NCBI RefSeq assembly: GCF_000243395.2
Contig: NZ_CM001484.1
Location: 912,089 to 976,088, forward strand
DNA length: 64,000 nt
Reading direction: 5' to 3'
From: Saccharomonospora glauca K62
Lineage (GTDB): Bacteria; Actinomycetota; Actinomycetes; Mycobacteriales; Pseudonocardiaceae
The notes beneath the pieces are model-generated. The model was not told the origin of the DNA. It ran no database searches and worked only from the letters and a program-made list of their open reading frames with translations. The position numbers were made by a program, and so were the translations under genes. Below, one piece after another: positions 17,904 through 29,610 of the stretch (within the stretch, counting starts at the first letter, position 1; each line of letters opens with the position of its first letter).

Positions 17904-18453
17904 TCACTTCCATGAGCTCGGAAGCCATCGACTTGATGGTTTCCAGGCCGGGACGACCCCACGGGCGCGGCTCTGTGTCGACGACGCAGACCGTGCCCAG
18001 GGTGACACCGGTGCGGTCGATCAGCGGGGCTCCCATGTAGGAGCGGATACCGATCTTGTCGACCACGGGGTTGCCCGCGAAGCGCGGATAGGAGCAGACG
18101 TCGTCCAGCACCAGCGCCTTACGGCGGGTGATGACGTGCGGGCAGTAGCCGTGGTCCTTCGGCATGCTCCGGCTCACCGGGGCGTGGGTGGAGGCCGGGG
18201 CGCTCTCCAGGACTTCCCTGGAGGCGTTGCTGTACGGGGTGTACAGGCCGGCGAAGTACTGCTCGTCCTCCTGGAAGAAGTTCACCATCGCGTACGGGGC
18301 GCCCGTGATGTTCGCGAGTTTGGCGCTGAACTCGTCGAACTCCGCGTCGGGACGGTCCCCGAACCCGAGTTCCCGGAGACGCTCCGCGCGCTGTGCCGCC
18401 TCGGGGTCCAGCGGGGCAGTCAGGATGCGTGATTCGATGGCGTCGTAAGTCAT
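17887..18453 (-). CDS. GAF-domain sensor protein of the conservon operon
   Basis: 188 residues forming a single GAF domain (about residues 30-180: TGAPYAMVNFFQEDEQYFAGLY, then HGYCPHVITRRKALVLDD and YMGAPLIDRTGVTLGTVCVVD). Such proteins bind small ligands or sense redox state; a conserved Cys lies in GYCPHV. The ATG at 18453 overlaps the stop of cvnD as ATGA, so it is the last gene of the conservon and probably feeds signals into it. A longer upstream frame is not protein-like. The 3' end overlaps the convergent acyl-CoA dehydrogenase. Confidence 0.85.
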   Translation of the reverse strand: MTYDAIESRILTAPLDPEAAQRAERLRELGFGDRPDAEFDEFSAKLANITGAPYAMVNFFQEDEQYFAGLYTPYSNASREVLESAPASTHAPVSRSMPKDHGYCPHVITRRKALVLDDVCSYPRFAGNPVVDKIGIRSYMGAPLIDRTGVTLGTVCVVDTEPRPWGRPGLETIKSMASELMEVINRRS

Positions 18454-19073
18454 AGCTGGCTCCGTATCGGCTGGGTGTGCGTTCCGTTCTCTGAGGTACG
18501 TGCGATGGAGAGCAGGTACTGGACCAAAGTGATCAGTACGCTCTTCGCCGACTGCGTGTCCCGCGCGTCGCACCGGACGAGGGGGATGTCCGGCTTCAAC
18601 GCGAGGGCAGTCCGTACTTCCTCCGAGGTGTAGCGATAGGCCCCCTCGAACTCGTTGATCGCGACCACGAAGTTGATGCCACGCCGCTCGAAGAACTCGA
18701 CGGCGGCGAAGCAGTCCTGCAAGCGGCGGGTGTCGGCGAGGACGACCGCCCCGAGGGCTCCCCTGGACAGCTCGTCCCACATGAACCAGAACCGGTGCTG
18801 GCCGGGAGTCCCGAAGAGATAGAGCACGAGGTTCTGTGCCGGGAAGGTGAGGCGACCGAAGTCCAAGGCCACCGTGGTCGTGGCCTTGGACTCCACGCCC
18901 GTCAGGTCGTCCGTGCCGACACTGGCCACCGTGAGCTGTTCTTCCGTGACGAGCGGTTCAATCTCACTCACGGCCCCGACGAACGTCGTCTTGCCTACGC
19001 CGAAACCCCCCGCCACGAGAATCTTGAATTGGATCGGGAAATCTAGCCCGTCAGAGCCGTTGAAGACCATCAA
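18450..19073 (-). CDS. cvnD: Conservon small GTP-binding protein (CvnD type)
   Basis: 207-residue Ras-like GTPase of the actinobacterial conservon (DUF/ATP-GTP-binding) family. It has the P-loop GGFGVGKTTF (residues about 22-31), the switch II motif LFGTPGQHRFW, and a G4 region VAINEFEG in place of NKxD, a known variation in this family. It forms membrane-associated complexes with the CvnA, B and C proteins, in a manner often compared with eukaryotic G-protein signalling. The start overlaps the end of cvnC by 23 bases; a second Met follows immediately at 19070. Confidence 0.92.
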   Translation of the reverse strand: MMVFNGSDGLDFPIQFKILVAGGFGVGKTTFVGAVSEIEPLVTEEQLTVASVGTDDLTGVESKATTTVALDFGRLTFPAQNLVLYLFGTPGQHRFWFMWDELSRGALGAVVLADTRRLQDCFAAVEFFERRGINFVVAINEFEGAYRYTSEEVRTALALKPDIPLVRCDARDTQSAKSVLITLVQYLLSIARTSENGTHTQPIRSQL

Positions 19074-19410
19074 GCAGTGCCTCTAGTAGTGCTGGGTCGG
19101 TGGAGTCGGCTTGGGAGGGGGCCCTGGTAGCCGCGGCTCCCAACTGGATCAGGTCGGACAACAGGACCTTGGCGACCATGACCGGCTGCTTCAGTACGGC
19201 CGCGACCTCGGCGACCGAGATGGGCGACTGGCACAGCCGAAGGACCTGTGCGTGGTCGTGTCCCAAGCGCTCGGGCGCCACCTTGCCCGTCGTCCTCACC
19301 AGTGACATGAGTTCGAGCACGGTGCTGGGGTGGGTGCGTCCGTTGGTCACGGTGTACGGACGCACCCACATTTCGGAATCGGAGGGCGAATGCTCGTCCG
19401 GAGCGTTCAT
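19051..19410 (-). CDS. cvnC: Conservon DUF742 protein (CvnC type)
   Basis: 119-residue DUF742 protein. It has the usual WVRPYTVTNGRTHP start and a winged-helix-like middle (ISVAEVAAVLKQPVMVAKVLLSDLIQLG). The ATG at 19410 follows the cvnB stop after 2 bases; longer upstream frames are non-coding overlap with cvnB. DUF742 proteins bridge the roadblock protein and the GTPase in conservons. Its coding end overlaps cvnD, indicating coupled translation. Confidence 0.92.
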   Translation of the reverse strand: MNAPDEHSPSDSEMWVRPYTVTNGRTHPSTVLELMSLVRTTGKVAPERLGHDHAQVLRLCQSPISVAEVAAVLKQPVMVAKVLLSDLIQLGAAATRAPSQADSTDPALLEALLDGLQRL

Positions 19411-19412
19411 TC

Positions 19413-19823
19413 TCACCGGTTTCCGTTGTAGGGAGCGGTGGTCCCACGGCGGGATGGCGTGGCCAGGTGAGAGGGAACCTGCGTGCACAGCTTGCCCATC
19501 TCGTAGCTGAGAATCCCGGCGTCGACGTCACGGCTGGCCAGTACCGCCAGGATCGTGCCGGCGCTGGCGGCCGTGGTTACCAGGATGCCCCGGCCGAGTT
19601 CCGCGTTGACCTGGCGAACACCGTCACCACCCCCGAATCTGGCGCCCACCTGCTGTGCTAGCGAGCAAAGGCCACTGGCGAGCGCGGCGAGCGTGTCCGC
19701 GCCATCGGTGTCCAAGCCGTGCCAGTACTTGGCTATCCCGTCGGTCGACAGCAGAAGTGCGCTCTGGGTGTTCGGGACCGTCTCGACTAGTCGCCGGAGA
19801 AGCCAGGTCAGGTCATCGGCCAT
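19413..19823 (-). CDS. cvnB: Conservon roadblock/LC7 protein (CvnB type)
   Basis: 136-residue roadblock/LC7-domain protein (DLTWLLRRLVETVPNTQSALLLSTDGI, then LASGLCSLAQQVGARFGGG and ILVTTAASAGTILAVLAS). Proteins of this class act as GTPase-activating or scaffold partners of CvnD-type GTPases. It lies 46 bases downstream of cvnA and 2 bases upstream of cvnC. The C-terminal 20 residues are probably unstructured. Confidence 0.92.
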   Translation of the reverse strand: MADDLTWLLRRLVETVPNTQSALLLSTDGIAKYWHGLDTDGADTLAALASGLCSLAQQVGARFGGGDGVRQVNAELGRGILVTTAASAGTILAVLASRDVDAGILSYEMGKLCTQVPSHLATPSRRGTTAPYNGNR

Positions 19824-19869
19824 TCGGTACGTCTCCTCAAGAAGTGTCGTTGTCGTGCTGGAACGAGTG

Positions 19870-21651
19870 CTACTGCTGCGGCCAGCCAGGTCCTTCTTGT
19901 TCCTCGCGCCTGTCTTGTTCTTCCCGCCCGCGGCGGAAACCTTGTTGGAAGGAAGCCATCAGAGTGGGGTTGTGTCCCGGAATCGGTTTGGTCGGTGAGA
20001 GTGCCTTGTGCAGTTCGGGTGGCAGGTGAGACTCGCCCCGACGTTGCGGAAGGGGCGGACGGCTCTGGTCGGTGAGGGGATGAGACTCCGCCGGACGTGC
20101 CTCGTCGGTTCCGGTCTTGGGTTCCGGCGAGGGGGACGACGGTTCCGAGTGGAACGTCGCGCCGGGCTTCCGCACCGGCAGCGAGGGCACGTGCTCGTCG
20201 GACTTGCTCGCCTGGCGCTGCGGGGCCGAGTCCCGCTCAAGGGACGGCACGTAAAGTTCGGCGCCGTTGTTGTGCGGCTCGGGAAGCGGCAGGGAGTGGG
20301 AAGCGGCCGCCACGGAGTTCGAGGCCTGTGACGAAGGGGCTGCCTTCTCGGTGCCGGGGCACGGCTGGGAGGGAGCTTCCCGGCGTGCGGGCGCGGCCTC
20401 CCGGCGCGGTGTCTGCGGGGGAATCGGCTCGCCGAGCAGGCGGGGCGGCAGGACGACCACGGCGTCGATACCGCCGAAGATGTTGGTCTGCAACCGCACC
20501 CGAATACCGTGGCGCAGGGAGAGCTCCCGGACAACGGCCAGACCGATGCGGCCGTCCTGGAGCAGCTCGTCGATGTTGACCTGCTCGGTGCCGTCGAGCA
20601 GTCCGTTGATCCGTTGCAGGTCCTCGGCCGGCATTCCCAGCCCGCGGTCCTGGATCTCCAGGGCGAGGCCCGCCGTGACCTTCTGGGCGCGAAGCACCAC
20701 CTTGCCGGCATCCGGCGAGGAGAAGTTCGTGGCGTTCTCCAGAAGCTCCGCCAGCAGGTGGATCACCTCGGCCACGACGTGGCCGCGCAGCGTGACGCCC
20801 TCGATCGGCACGATGCTGACCTGCTGGTAGTGCTCCACCTCCGCCACGGCCGAACGCAGGACGGCGTACACGCTGACGGGGTTGGCCGAGCGACGCTGGG
20901 GCGATTCCCCGCCGAGCACGGCGAGGTTCTCCGCCTGCCGGCGAACGCGGGTGGCGAGGTGGTCCACCTCGTACAGGCCCTTGAGGAGATCGGGGTCCTC
21001 GATCTCCCGCTCCAGCTCGTCGATCTTCTGGATCTCCCGGTTGGAGAGGGACTGCAGGCGGCGAGCGAGCTTGCCGAACACCTCTCGCCGGTGTTCGGAG
21101 CTGCTGTCGCCGAACACGGTCGGGAACGTCTCGGTCGACTCGTTCCGGTGCGGCTGGCTCGCCTGGGCGGTTTCGGCGGGACCGCCGTTGACCGTCGACG
21201 GAGCGGCGGTGCCGGGCTGGGTCCCGACGGCGGGCTGGGTCGTGACGGTGGGGTGGTCGGACGTCTGGCCGGTGGCCGCGTGGGGGGAGAGGGGTGCGGC
21301 GCCGGGCGCGGCGGTCGGCTGTTCTGAGGGAAGCTCGACGGGAGGCTGACCGTAGGGCCTGAGAACACCGACGGAACCGACGACGCCGTGGACCACACGG
21401 GCGGCGACGAGCAGCACCAACACGCATCCCACGGCGACGCCCACGGTGGCGGCTACCCCGAAGGACTGGTCCACGAGCACCGCCGACAAACCCGCGACCC
21501 CGAGCAGCACCACGACGGCCACGGAGACCAGGCAGACCCGAAGCAGTCGAGAGCGCAGTTCGTCGACGACGTCCATGTTGTCGGCGCCATGACCCCGGTG
21601 CCGGGGATCCGAATGCCGGACAGCCGTGTCCGACAGGGTTGTTGCGGACAT
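19870..21651 (-). CDS. cvnA: Conservon sensor histidine kinase-like ATPase (CvnA type)
   Basis: 593-residue membrane protein that heads the conservon operon. Two hydrophobic segments (about residues 35-95) are separated only by a short loop. A Pro/Thr-rich linker and then a kinase core follow: helical region KLARRLQSLSNREIQKIDELE, N-box ELLENATNFSSPDA and G-box DRGLGMPAED. The canonical phosphorylated His is not obvious, as in other CvnA proteins. It lacks the large extracellular nitrate/nitrite-sensing-like region of many CvnA proteins. The C-terminal 200 residues are disordered and rich in Pro, Ser and charged residues. The ATG at 21651 has AGAAAGGA about 5 bases upstream; an in-frame GTG at 21669 lacks a site. 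Confidence 0.9.
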   Translation of the reverse strand: MSATTLSDTAVRHSDPRHRGHGADNMDVVDELRSRLLRVCLVSVAVVVLLGVAGLSAVLVDQSFGVAATVGVAVGCVLVLLVAARVVHGVVGSVGVLRPYGQPPVELPSEQPTAAPGAAPLSPHAATGQTSDHPTVTTQPAVGTQPGTAAPSTVNGGPAETAQASQPHRNESTETFPTVFGDSSSEHRREVFGKLARRLQSLSNREIQKIDELEREIEDPDLLKGLYEVDHLATRVRRQAENLAVLGGESPQRRSANPVSVYAVLRSAVAEVEHYQQVSIVPIEGVTLRGHVVAEVIHLLAELLENATNFSSPDAGKVVLRAQKVTAGLALEIQDRGLGMPAEDLQRINGLLDGTEQVNIDELLQDGRIGLAVVRELSLRHGIRVRLQTNIFGGIDAVVVLPPRLLGEPIPPQTPRREAAPARREAPSQPCPGTEKAAPSSQASNSVAAASHSLPLPEPHNNGAELYVPSLERDSAPQRQASKSDEHVPSLPVRKPGATFHSEPSSPSPEPKTGTDEARPAESHPLTDQSRPPLPQRRGESHLPPELHKALSPTKPIPGHNPTLMASFQQGFRRGREEQDRREEQEGPGWPQQ

Positions 21652-22175
21652 CAGATCCTTTCTACGCACGGAGATCGGCCGTAGCAGTTGCCGACAATTT
21701 CATCCCACGGCGAATCCGCTACCGCATATGTTGGTTCACATCCTCGGGTTCGGTATCTCCACCTGCGCCGGTACCGAGAACCTTGGAGCGAGTACTTGAT
21801 CTTGGCGCGGGTGATCGTACCCCAACAGTGTGTGAAGTCATATCGCATGCGGGTATCGCGTGCCAACCCCCGTAAACGACTTCTCATCGGAGGCCGCTCA
21901 CGCGTCGAGCGATCCGTTCTCGCTGGTCAGCGGGGGCGGCTCGGGGCTTCGCGGTGGACTCGGGGCGCGGACGGGCGGGGGCCACCGCTCGTCGGTGGCG
22001 TCGTGCGAGGACCCCGCCCGCCTCCGCCGATCGGGGAAGATCCCGCAGCGGTCGGAAGAATGTGACGGTTGCCCCAATATTCGAAGCCTCAAAGTGCGCG
22101 GCACGGCCGACGCGGCAGCGCACGTCGGTCAATGTGGAAGGGCCGATCCGAGGCCGAGTGTCGGGACGGGAATGG
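21652..22175. other. Non-coding region upstream of the conservon
   Basis: 524 bases between the 3' end of the nitrilase-family gene and cvnA. Bases 21690-21860 are distinctly AT-richer than the flanks and probably hold the cvnA promoter. Open frames here are short and lack good starts. I see no convincing hairpin terminator or further gene. Confidence 0.45.
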
Positions 22176-23009
22176 TCAGTCGTCGCCGCTTTCGAGCATC
22201 AGTCGTTCCAGCTCCCGCCGAAGCAGGCCCATCCGGGCGTCCGCGAGCAACGGGATCTCCCGCCTGCGCCGCCGGACGGCGGTGAGGTCGATGTCGATCA
22301 CCGTCAACGATTCCTCCCACGTGGGCGCCGTCGCGACGACCGAGCCCCATGGGTCGAGCACGCGCGAGCCGCCCCAGAACCGCACGCCCGCCTCGTCGCC
22401 GACGCGGTTTACGAACACCACCCAGCACTGCTGCATGCGAGCCGTGAACGTGAGCAGGTCGTGCCAGTACTCGGCGGGGTCGAACGAGCCGCCCGTCAGC
22501 TTCGCCGCGCTGTTGGCGGGGACGATGAGCAGCTCCGCGCCGTCCTGCGCCGCCAGCCACGGCAGCATCGGCTGCCAGGCGTCGTTGCAGATCAACGTCG
22601 CGAACCGGCCGTGTGCCGTGTCGTACGCGCGCAGGTGCTGACCGGGATTGGCGTGCTTGCGCTCCTCCCAGATCAGGTAGTTCGGCAGGTAGAGCTTGCG
22701 GTGGTTGTGTACGAGCGTGCCGCCGGAGAGGTACAACGCCGAGTTGTGCCTGCGGATGCGGCCGTCCTCCAGCAGACCGATCACCACGTCGGGGCCGTGC
22801 TTCGACAGCGTGGCCAGTCGTGGGTCGTCGGGCCACAGCGAGATGTCGTCCGCCAGTTGCCCCAACGCGTAGCCGGTGAGAGACAACTCCGGAAACACGA
22901 CCAGGTCGGCGTTTTGAGCCGCGGCGTCCTTGATGATGCGTTCGGCATCGGCGAGGTTTCCCTCCACGTCGCCGAGCCGGCAGTCGGTTTGCGCCAGTGC
23001 CACCCTCAT
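22176..23009 (-). CDS. Carbon-nitrogen hydrolase (nitrilase superfamily)
   Basis: 277-residue nitrilase-fold amidase. The catalytic triad is visible as Glu in VVFPELSLTGY, Lys in HRKLYLPNY and Cys in LICNDAWQP. Such enzymes hydrolyse amides, N-carbamoyl compounds or act as glutaminase parts; the substrate is not clear, though the LYLPNYLIWEER region resembles the glutaminase domain of NAD synthetases. The ATG at 23009 has GGGGAGG about 8 bases upstream; an upstream frame to 23171 is non-coding. It is divergent from the MetE-like gene. Confidence 0.87.
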   Translation of the reverse strand: MRVALAQTDCRLGDVEGNLADAERIIKDAAAQNADLVVFPELSLTGYALGQLADDISLWPDDPRLATLSKHGPDVVIGLLEDGRIRRHNSALYLSGGTLVHNHRKLYLPNYLIWEERKHANPGQHLRAYDTAHGRFATLICNDAWQPMLPWLAAQDGAELLIVPANSAAKLTGGSFDPAEYWHDLLTFTARMQQCWVVFVNRVGDEAGVRFWGGSRVLDPWGSVVATAPTWEESLTVIDIDLTAVRRRRREIPLLADARMGLLRRELERLMLESGDD

Positions 23010-23152
23010 GCGTCTCACCTCCCCTTCGACGAAGCAGCGCGGACACTTGAGACGGTACGTCACGACGAGGTGTTCCGGTGCCGGTGATTCGTGTGGTGAA
23101 CCCCGCTGCCCCGGAGGTGGCCGTGCGTGCGGACGGCGGCACAATCGGTGGG

Positions 23153-24196
23153 GTGAGCAGTGGTGAGACACAGCGCGTCTGGTCGCCGGGAGCGGCGACC
23201 GGGATCGGGTCGATGCCGGGCACCGACATGAGCGAGGCCGCCACCGTCGTGTTCGGCGAGCTGTCCGAGCTGCCCCACCTGCCCGAGCTGCCCGCCCGCG
23301 GGGTCGGCGCCGACCTGATCGGCCGTGCGGCCGCGCTGCTCGTGGACCTGGCGGTGGAGGTCGTGCCGTCCGGTTACCGGGTCACGGCGAAGCCGGGACG
23401 GGACCACCGGAGAGCGGTCGACCTGCTGCACTGGGATCTCGACGCGATCACCGAGGTCGCCGAGCGGGCTCGCCCCTCGGTCGTGAAGACGCAGGTCGCC
23501 GGGCCGTGGACCCTGGCCGCCGGGGTGGAGCTGGCGCGGGGACACCGGATACTCACCGACCACGGGGCGTTGCGGGACTTCACGGAATCACTGGTGGAGG
23601 GGCTTTCCGCGCACGTCTGTGAGCTGGCCGATCGCACCGGGGCTCGCGTGGTGGTGCAGTTCGACGAGCCCACCCTCCCGGACGTGCTCGCCGGGGCCCT
23701 GCCCACGCCGTCCGGTTACGGCACGGTGGCCGCCGTTCCGGAACCGCGGGCCCGTGAACTGCTCGACACCGTGATCGGAGCCGCTCGCGCCGCCACGGGG
23801 GGTCCGGTGATGGTGCACTGTTGCGGTCGCCGTCCTCCCGTGGGGCTGCTGCACGCCGCCGGGGCCGACGCGATCTCGCTCGACGCCACCCTGCTCGACG
23901 ACGCTTCCAGCGCGTTCCTCGACGAGATCGGCGAGGCCTGGGACGACGGGACCACTTTTCTGCTGGGGTTGGTGCCGAGCGTGGCTCCCGCGACCCGGCC
24001 GGAGTTGAAAGAACTGGCACGCCCGGCATTTGATCTGGTCGACCGGCTGGGCTTCGCGCGTACGACGCTTGCCGAACGTGCTGTGCCCACTCCCACCTGC
24101 GGGCTCGCCGGCGCCTCGAACGAATGGGTGCGGCGGGCCCTGTCGCTGGCCGGAGATTTGGGCAAAGCGTTCGTCGAGCCCGTCGAGGGCTGGTAG
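23153..24196 (+). CDS. MetE-like (cobalamin-independent methionine synthase C-domain) protein
   Basis: 347-residue protein with the fold of the C-terminal domain of cobalamin-independent methionine synthase and uroporphyrinogen decarboxylase. Visible signatures are GIGSMPGTDMSEA near the start, VQFDEPTL, and VMVHCCGRRPP, whose His/Cys could bind zinc. It corresponds in position to Rv3015c, which lies next to ligA in mycobacteria. The short length and lack of the N-domain mean it is not a classical MetE; its methyl donor and acceptor are unknown. The GTG at 23153 lies 7 bases after a -10-like CACAAT, suggesting leaderless mRNA. Confidence 0.82.
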   Translation: MSSGETQRVWSPGAATGIGSMPGTDMSEAATVVFGELSELPHLPELPARGVGADLIGRAAALLVDLAVEVVPSGYRVTAKPGRDHRRAVDLLHWDLDAITEVAERARPSVVKTQVAGPWTLAAGVELARGHRILTDHGALRDFTESLVEGLSAHVCELADRTGARVVVQFDEPTLPDVLAGALPTPSGYGTVAAVPEPRARELLDTVIGAARAATGGPVMVHCCGRRPPVGLLHAAGADAISLDATLLDDASSAFLDEIGEAWDDGTTFLLGLVPSVAPATRPELKELARPAFDLVDRLGFARTTLAERAVPTPTCGLAGASNEWVRRALSLAGDLGKAFVEPVEGW

Positions 24197-24205
24197 TAGT
24201 CGGAC

Positions 24206-27135
<2,930 letters not shown>

Positions 27136-27146
27136 CGTGGTCGTCC

Positions 27147-27166
27147 GGGCCCGCGACCGCGGGCCC
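27147..27166 (+). terminator. Hairpin downstream of ligA
   Basis: GGGCCCGC (27147-27154) pairs with GCGGGCCC (27159-27166) around a GACC loop. It lies 12 bases after the ligA stop and is followed by CGCCCTTTGCC, a weak pyrimidine tract. It is a reasonable actinobacterial terminator. Confidence 0.6.
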
Positions 27167-27216
27167 CGCCCTTTGCCGTTCGCGTCCCAACGGTTCCCGA
27201 GGAGGCGAGTAGGCCC

Positions 27217-27717
27217 GTGAGCGACATCATCGTGCGTTCGGCTCGTCCGGAGGAGTTCTCCGCCGTGGGGGAGTTGACCGTCGAGGCGTACCGCGTCAGC
27301 GGCTATCTCGATCACGACGAGGGCCCGGCGTACGCGAGGTCGTTACGAGACGCGGCCCGCCGCGCGGAGCACGGCCACCTGCTCGTGGCCGTCAACGGCG
27401 GTGACGAGTTGCTGGGGACGGCCACGGTGATCGAGCCGGGGTCCCCGCTCGCGGAGCTGTGCGGGGAGACGGAGGCGGAGCTGCGCATGGTCGCGGTCTC
27501 CCCGCGAGCACGGCGCCGCGGGGTGGGGGAGACGTTGACACGGGCGGCCCTGGAGCTGGCGGCCGAGCGCGGCGCGAAGCGCATGGTGCTGAGCAGTGCC
27601 CGGATGATGACCGCGGCGCACCGGTTGTACGAGCGCCTCGGCTTCGACCGCGTTCCCTCGCGCGACTGGTACACCGACGGCGGGTTGCACCTGCTGGCGT
27701 TCACCAAGGACCTCTGA
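27217..27717 (+). CDS. GNAT-family N-acetyltransferase
   Basis: 166-residue GCN5-related acetyltransferase. The acetyl-CoA binding motif is VSPRARRRGVGETL (about residues 93-106), preceded by the usual beta strand AELRMVAV and followed by the KRMVLSSARMMTAAHRLYERLGF motif. The substrate is unknown. The GTG at 27217 has GAGGAGG about 12 bases upstream. Confidence 0.85.
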   Translation: MSDIIVRSARPEEFSAVGELTVEAYRVSGYLDHDEGPAYARSLRDAARRAEHGHLLVAVNGGDELLGTATVIEPGSPLAELCGETEAELRMVAVSPRARRRGVGETLTRAALELAAERGAKRMVLSSARMMTAAHRLYERLGFDRVPSRDWYTDGGLHLLAFTKDL

Positions 27718-27735
27718 GACCGCCCGCGCTCGGGG

Positions 27736-28347
27736 TCAGCCACGGGTGTCGCGACGGAGCAGGACGAGCACGACGAGTCCGATGGTCGTCACGCCGAGCG
27801 CCGCCAGCGCCGTCCCGCCGACCCCCAGGAGGTCGACCACCCGGTCGAGGGCGCGGCGGGTTCGGGACTCCGGGTTCGCCAGGACCACGGCGGCGAAGCC
27901 CACGGCGAGGAGGGTGACCGCCGTCAGGACCCAACGGCCGCGGCGGCCGTCCAGCCCCGTCCGGTGCACGATGACCTTGCCCGCACGCAGGATGCGGCGT
28001 ACCCGCAGGATGCGGAACGCGCCGAGGGCGAGCAACAGCCGCAACACCTGGGCGGGACCGACGAGAAACACCACGGCGGGCACGGTGAGCCCCACGACGA
28101 CAAGATGTGCCCGATAGCGTCGTAGGTAGGCGTGCAGGCTGCCGCTGGCCCACAACAGCGCGACCGACTCGCCCATGAGCACGGCCAGGGACAGCCAGTT
28201 GAGTACGGTGCCGATCACGCCGGGCGTGCCGGGCGTGGTGGCGAGGAAGACCGCCGGAACCGACACGACCGCCGCGGACAGGACAGGTACCGCGAGCCGC
28301 TGTTGTACCCGCTGCGTCCGGTGGTCGTGGGGATCGATTTCCGGCAT
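27736..28347 (-). CDS. Membrane protein resembling a voltage-sensor domain
   Basis: 203-residue integral membrane protein with about five or six hydrophobic helices. The stretch RLLLALGAFRILRVRRILRAGK (shown here in part, around residues 115-135) has arginines at three-residue spacing like the S4 helix of voltage-gated channels. The potassium filter TVGYG is absent; the C-terminal helices read GVGGTALAALGVTTIG. It may be a stand-alone voltage sensor or a relative of ion-transport proteins that has lost its pore. The ATG at 28347 (MPEIDPHDH) is preferred over an upstream in-frame start at 28413. Confidence 0.72.
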   Translation of the reverse strand: MPEIDPHDHRTQRVQQRLAVPVLSAAVVSVPAVFLATTPGTPGVIGTVLNWLSLAVLMGESVALLWASGSLHAYLRRYRAHLVVVGLTVPAVVFLVGPAQVLRLLLALGAFRILRVRRILRAGKVIVHRTGLDGRRGRWVLTAVTLLAVGFAAVVLANPESRTRRALDRVVDLLGVGGTALAALGVTTIGLVVLVLLRRDTRG

Positions 28348-28429
28348 ATCGTGCGCAAGGGTACGTGTTCGCCCGCGCTTCGGGTCGTCGAAGCCCGGAC
28401 GGCACCCGCGCACGGAGCGCGGATGCGGC

Positions 28430-29083
28430 TCAGTTGTCCAGGACCACCGCCACGATCCCGGCGAGGTGGGCCAGGCGTGCTACTTCGGCGGCGCGGAACA
28501 TCGGGCCTCCGGGCCGGCCCACGAGGAGCGCGCGGTCGGGCTTGCCCACGGGGGTGGCGGCGAGTTCGGTGCCGAGCTCGCGCCACATCTCCGGCACCCA
28601 CGACGCCTCGGCGTCGAGTACGGAGGCGCGTTCGAGTGGCAGCCACGGAAGCTCACCCAACGGGGCCTCCGGGGCCGCCGTCGAGGATGCCAGCCGGGTG
28701 ATGTCGCCGTCGTCGTACTGCACCACGAGCGACCACCCGGCGCGCACGATTCGCGGCACACCGTCGGCGAGCAGCTCCAGCCCCGAGGCGGGGTGGGCCG
28801 CGATCTCCTCGACGAGTTCCAGTTCCCGGTGGGTGTCGAGCACCCCCGCGTACGGCCGCACCGCGTCGACCTCGACTCCCTCGACGCTCTCGGCCGCGGT
28901 GATCAGCGTGTCGGGCAGCCGTCCCGACGGCAGTTCGACCACGAGGTCGTCGACCGCGACACCGTTTCCGCGTTCGACGACGTCGACACTGAGGATGTCG
29001 GCGCCCGCCAGCCCCAGGGCGCTCGCCACGGCGCCGAGGACTCCGGGGCTGTCCGGGAGTTGCACCCGGATCAGGAAGGACAA
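28430..29083 (-). CDS. ACT-domain amino acid-binding protein (Rv3013-like)
   Basis: 217 residues beginning SFLIRVQLPDSPGVLGAVASAL, a clear ACT domain, followed by a second region with weaker similarity. It matches Rv3013, which sits between ligA and gatC in M. tuberculosis as here. ACT domains bind amino acids, so it may sense or regulate amino acid metabolism. The best start is a TTG at 29083, immediately before the conserved ACT strand and 7 bases after a GGAAAGGGG site; longer frames start in non-conserved sequence. Confidence 0.82.
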   Translation of the reverse strand: MSFLIRVQLPDSPGVLGAVASALGLAGADILSVDVVERGNGVAVDDLVVELPSGRLPDTLITAAESVEGVEVDAVRPYAGVLDTHRELELVEEIAAHPASGLELLADGVPRIVRAGWSLVVQYDDGDITRLASSTAAPEAPLGELPWLPLERASVLDAEASWVPEMWRELGTELAATPVGKPDRALLVGRPGGPMFRAAEVARLAHLAGIVAVVLDN

Positions 29084-29310
29084 CGTGGACCCCTTTCCTC
29101 GGCCAGTGTTCTCACCTCGTCCACTGCTCGTGTTCGCCGACCGATGATTGTGGCAGTTCCGACCCACTCATGGGTAGTCGCCGTGGGCCCGGACCCGAGA
29201 CGACCGATCGGGGCCACACGCCATAGACTGCCCTGGGTAACACCCGAAATCGACAACCAGAGACAACACTCGCGTCGTCGAGAAACGAGAACATTCCGGG
29301 AGTCGCCCGC

Positions 29311-29610
29311 GTGTCGAACATTTCCCGCGACGAGGTCGCGCATTTGGCCAAACTGGCGAGGATGGCCGTCACCGAGGAGGAACTGGACGTCTTCGCGGGC
29401 CAGCTCGACCAGATCCTGGACGCGGTGGCGAAGGTGGCCGAAGTCGCCTCCGACGACATTCCGCCCATGTCGCATGCCGTGCCGTTGACGAACACCTTCC
29501 GTGAGGACGAGGTCCGGCCGGGGCTGAGCCAGCAGGAGGCGCTGGCGGCCGCACCGGCGGCGGAGGACGGAAGGTTCCGGGTGCCGCGCATTCTTGGGGA
29601 AGAGCAGTGA
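29311..29610 (+). CDS. gatC: Asp/Glu-tRNA amidotransferase subunit C
   Basis: 99-residue GatC, the small bridging subunit of the GatCAB complex that converts Glu-tRNA(Gln) or Asp-tRNA(Asn) to the amidated form. The typical [25 protein letters not shown] start and [21 protein letters not shown] segment are present. The GTG start has GGGAG upstream, and a -10-like TAGACT lies near 29223. Its stop overlaps the gatA start by 4 bases. The presence of gatCAB fits a genome whose gltX product charges tRNA-Gln with glutamate. Confidence 0.95.
   Translation: MSNISRDEVAHLAKLARMAVTEEELDVFAGQLDQILDAVAKVAEVASDDIPPMSHAVPLTNTFREDEVRPGLSQQEALAAAPAAEDGRFRVPRILGEEQ

Noticed and set aside
23010-23152. Riboswitch (for example cobalamin or SAM) before the MetE-like gene
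   Set aside because: The spacer is only about 140 bases, with no recognisable conserved core, and the gene appears leaderless.
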